DNA of 54,581 nt from Rhizobacter sp. Root1238 (lineage in GTDB: Bacteria; Pseudomonadota; Gammaproteobacteria; Burkholderiales; Burkholderiaceae_C): positions 5,162-59,742 of the forward strand of contig NZ_LMDM01000025.1 in assembly GCF_001425825.1 (NCBI RefSeq), in the 5' to 3' direction. The notes under the pieces were generated by a model. It saw nothing but the letters and a program-made list of their open reading frames with translations, searched no databases and was not told where the DNA came from. Positions 52,495 through 54,581 of the stretch are shown piece by piece; within the stretch, counting starts at the first letter, position 1, and every line of letters begins with the position of its first letter. Position numbers and translations under genes: made by a program.

Positions 52495-53541
52495 ATGCAA
52501 GCACTTCAGCGCCGCGCGCTGACCCTGGTGGCGAGCGTGGCCTGCGTGCTGGCGCTGGCCGCCTGCCAGACCCCGCCGCGCGGCGATGGCGGCACGGCCA
52601 CCGTCGCCCCGAGCAGCGCCGACAAGGACGGCGTGCTCGCGCGCAGCGACCGCCTGTTGATCTACGTGCCGCAGGGCGACGACAGCTATGCGTCGATCGC
52701 GCAGCGCTTCCTCGGCAGCGCGGCGCGCGAGTGGGAGGTGGCCGATGCCAATCCCGGCATGCCGCAGGCGCGCAGCGGCCAGCCGGTGGTCGTGCCGCTG
52801 AAGCCGCTGAACCCGATGGGCGTGCGCAGCGGCCAGTACCAGACGATCCCGATCCTCTGCTACCACCGGGTGGGCCAGGGCAGCGGCAAGATGACGGTGT
52901 CGGCGTCGGGTTTCGAGCAGCAGCTCGACTGGCTGGCGGCCAACAACTTCAAGGTGATCCGCCTGAAGGACCTGATCGGTTTCCTCGAAGGCCGGCAGCC
53001 GCTGCCGAAGCGGTCGGTGGTGCTGACCTTCGACGACGGCTATGCGTCGTACTACCGCCATGCCTACCCGCTGCTGAAGAAGCATGGCTTCCCGGCGACG
53101 GTGTTCCTGTACACCGATTTCGTCGGTGCCGGCGATGCGCTCACGTGGCCGCAGATGCAGGAGATGACCGCGTCGGGGCTGATCGACATCCAGTCGCACT
53201 CGAAGACCCACTCCAACCTGATCGAGCGGGCCGCTGGTGAAAACGATGCCGCGTATGCGAAGCGGATGGATGCCGAGGCGAAGGTGCCGCGCGACGTGAT
53301 CGAGAAGCGCTTGTCGAACGAGGTGCTGACGTATGCCTACCCGTTCGGCGACGTCAACGAGGTGGTGCTGGAGGCGCTGGCGCGCAACCGCTACCGGCTG
53401 GCCGGCACCGTGACGCCTGGCGGCAACCCGGCCTGGGCGCAGCCGCTGATGCTGCGCCGGACGATGATCTACGGCAGCCATGACCTGGAGGCCTTCAAGT
53501 CCAAGTTGCAGACCGTTCGCAGCTTCACGCCTTCGTCATGA
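52495..53541 (+). CDS. Lipoprotein with LysM-like and polysaccharide deacetylase (NodB) domains
   Basis: The 348-aa protein has a lipoprotein signal (ALAACQT, Cys near residue 24), a LysM-like segment (about 60-105; DDSYASIAQRFLG, then REWEVADANPGMP), and a NodB domain: PILCYHRVG, VVLTFDDGYASYYRHAYP, QSHSKTHSNL (His ligands) and YAYPFGDVN. It should deacetylate peptidoglycan or another glycan at the envelope, positioned by LysM. A GAGGGAG ribosome binding site precedes the ATG, 11 bp after the kinase. It overlaps the TPR gene by ATGA. Confidence 0.92.
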   Translation: MQALQRRALTLVASVACVLALAACQTPPRGDGGTATVAPSSADKDGVLARSDRLLIYVPQGDDSYASIAQRFLGSAAREWEVADANPGMPQARSGQPVVVPLKPLNPMGVRSGQYQTIPILCYHRVGQGSGKMTVSASGFEQQLDWLAANNFKVIRLKDLIGFLEGRQPLPKRSVVLTFDDGYASYYRHAYPLLKKHGFPATVFLYTDFVGAGDALTWPQMQEMTASGLIDIQSHSKTHSNLIERAAGENDAAYAKRMDAEAKVPRDVIEKRLSNEVLTYAYPFGDVNEVVLEALARNRYRLAGTVTPGGNPAWAQPLMLRRTMIYGSHDLEAFKSKLQTVRSFTPSS

Positions 53542-54314
53542 CGCACGCTTTCGTTTTTCGATTCACGGCGCTGGCCGCTGTCACGCTGCTGCTGGCTGCC
53601 TGTGCGGGCGTGCCCACCGGCAACCCGGGCGGCACGACCGACGCGGGTACCGGTGCGCGCAATGACCCGGTGTCCGAGTTCGAGTCGCGCCAGCGCGACC
53701 AGGCGGTGGCGCTGGAGCGCCAGGGCCAGTGGGGCGAGGCGGTGCAGGCCTGGGAGGTGCTCGCAACGCTGCGGCCTGCGCAGTACCGCGAACGGCTGGC
53801 CGAGGCGCGGCACCGCGCCGACGTGCTGGCGACCGAGCGGCTGCAGCGGGCGCGAGCCGAGTGGAAGAAGGGCGATCTGGACGCTGCGGAGCAGTCGTAC
53901 CTGGGCGTGCTGGCCTTGCAGCCGGAGCAGGCCGAGGCGGCGGACGGATTGCGCGGCATCGAGCGCGCGCGCAACAAGCGCGACTACCTGGGCCAGCCGT
54001 CGCGGCTGACGTTGACGCGCAAACCGGGTGCGCGGATCGCGCCGAGCGAGCAGTCGATCGAGCTGGAGCATGCGGTGATGCTGTCCGGCCAGGGCGAATA
54101 CGACGAGGCGATCGGCATGCTGCAGAAGCGGGTCGATGCCGCGCCGCGCGATGCCGCGGCACGCCGGGCGTTGGCCGACACGTTGCTGAAGAAGGCGCAG
54201 GCGCTGCAGGCGAGCGATCCGAAGGCGGCGCGGGAGGCGCTGCAGCGGTGCCTGAAGCTGGAGCCGAAGAATGCTGGGGCGTTGGCGCTGCTGAAGAAAC
54301 TGCCTGTGGGATGA
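53538..54314 (+). CDS. TPR-repeat lipoprotein
   Basis: The 258-aa protein has a lipoprotein signal ending in LLAACAG (Cys near residue 22), then TPR-like helical repeats: QGQWGEAVQAWEVLATLRP, KKGDLDAAEQSYLGVLALQPEQAEA, LSGQGEYDEAIGMLQKRVDAAPRDAAARR, and a last ASDPKAAREALQRCLKLEPKNAGAL unit. TPR lipoproteins act as assembly scaffolds at the outer membrane. The start overlaps the deacetylase stop. It is the last gene before the structured repeat, 30 bp on, where a short GAGCTGAGC tandem tract lies. Confidence 0.88.
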   Translation: MTHAFVFRFTALAAVTLLLAACAGVPTGNPGGTTDAGTGARNDPVSEFESRQRDQAVALERQGQWGEAVQAWEVLATLRPAQYRERLAEARHRADVLATERLQRARAEWKKGDLDAAEQSYLGVLALQPEQAEAADGLRGIERARNKRDYLGQPSRLTLTRKPGARIAPSEQSIELEHAVMLSGQGEYDEAIGMLQKRVDAAPRDAAARRALADTLLKKAQALQASDPKAAREALQRCLKLEPKNAGALALLKKLPVG

Positions 54315-54344
54315 GTTTGGAGCTGAGCTTGAGCTGAGCTGAGC

Positions 54345-54581
54345 GGCAAAGGCGCGGGTGGGGAGGCTGTGGCGCGCCGTCGGGGGCGGTCCTCGGCCCC
54401 CCGGGGGGGCCGAGGACTTCCCTCCGCTGGCTGGCTTCATGGCCCGTCGCCGAAACTCCCGCCGCTCACTTTGTTCGCTGTGGTCAAACAGTCGGCGACA
54501 GTCAGTCCACGAAGCGTGCTGCGCACGCGGGCCACGAAGCCAGCCAGCTCCGGCGCCCCCTCCTTATTGGCGCGCCACAGC
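54345..54581 (-). repeat. Structured repeat with terminal inverted repeats, right copy, cut by window end
   Basis: This is the reverse-oriented copy of the element at 14-268. Its first 34 bp (54345-54378) equal the terminal repeat, and the distal one starts at 54569 with 13 of 34 bases visible; the full element would end at about 54602. It starts 30 bp after the TPR lipoprotein stop. Differences from the left copy preserve pairing: in the small hairpin an added G-C pair and a C-G to T-A double change, and in the long stem a G-T pair becomes A-T. The last hairpin gains one more G-C pair. Confidence 0.9.

Overview
This window is about 54.6 kb of very GC-rich DNA with tightly packed genes. The gene content points to a beta-proteobacterium of the order Burkholderiales, probably near Rubrivivax, Methylibium, Roseateles or Mitsuaria. 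This rests on gene families and codon usage read by eye, because no 16S or tRNA gene is present. No CRISPR array, transposase, integrase or phage gene was seen.

Layout. (1) 14-268: a ~255-bp structured repeat with 34-bp terminal inverted repeats; a second copy in the opposite orientation lies at 54345-54581 and runs off the window. (2) 292-9417, minus strand: a seven-gene surface-polysaccharide operon, in transcription order acyltransferase, Wzx-type flippase, Wzy/ligase-type polymerase, NodB deacetylase, methyltransferase-like/kinase-like fusion, GT2 glycosyltransferase and an unrecognised His-rich membrane protein. (3) 9602-16325: a Tat-exported imelysin-like protein, a GyrI-like protein, a MurA-family enzyme with a leader hairpin, DUF2630, GspB and GspA, a tiny membrane protein and a type IV pilin-like protein. 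(4) 16472-27620: an alpha/beta hydrolase, a rubrerythrin/Fe-S oxidoreductase/DUF3501 operon, an LRR-like orphan, a lipoprotein hydrolase, a GH46 chitosanase lipoprotein, RarD, a MoaD-like/BNR-propeller pair, a membrane protein, YchJ and a MarR-GNAT fusion. (5) 27726-32052: a LexA box, imuA and imuB without dnaE2, then a cytosolic subtilase followed by a small prodomain-like protein. (6) 32089-38828: Ppx, dienelactone hydrolase, ZIP transporter, universal stress protein, SseA, EamA transporter and a Rieske oxygenase. (7) 39049-44944: xseB-ispA-dxs-folE2-lolC-lolD, core isoprenoid, folate and lipoprotein-export genes. (8) 45126-46641, minus strand: an HTH antitoxin, PIN toxin and GNAT acetyltransferase operon. 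(9) 46726-54314: an OmpA-like protein, PP2C phosphatase, TagH-type FHA protein, transmembrane Ser/Thr kinase, LysM-NodB lipoprotein and TPR lipoprotein, resembling the phospho-signalling branch of type VI secretion but with no secretion structural genes in view.

The most unusual signals are non-coding. The terminal repeat folds on paper into a nested, cloverleaf-like structure, and differences between its two copies preserve base pairing; both copies sit just after the last gene of an operon in the same orientation relative to transcription. A second ~82-bp repeat (6701-6782 and 12921-13002) directly abuts two start codons and carries their ribosome binding site inside a hairpin. Because the window begins and ends inside copies of one repeat, it is probably a draft-assembly contig that broke at a multicopy element.
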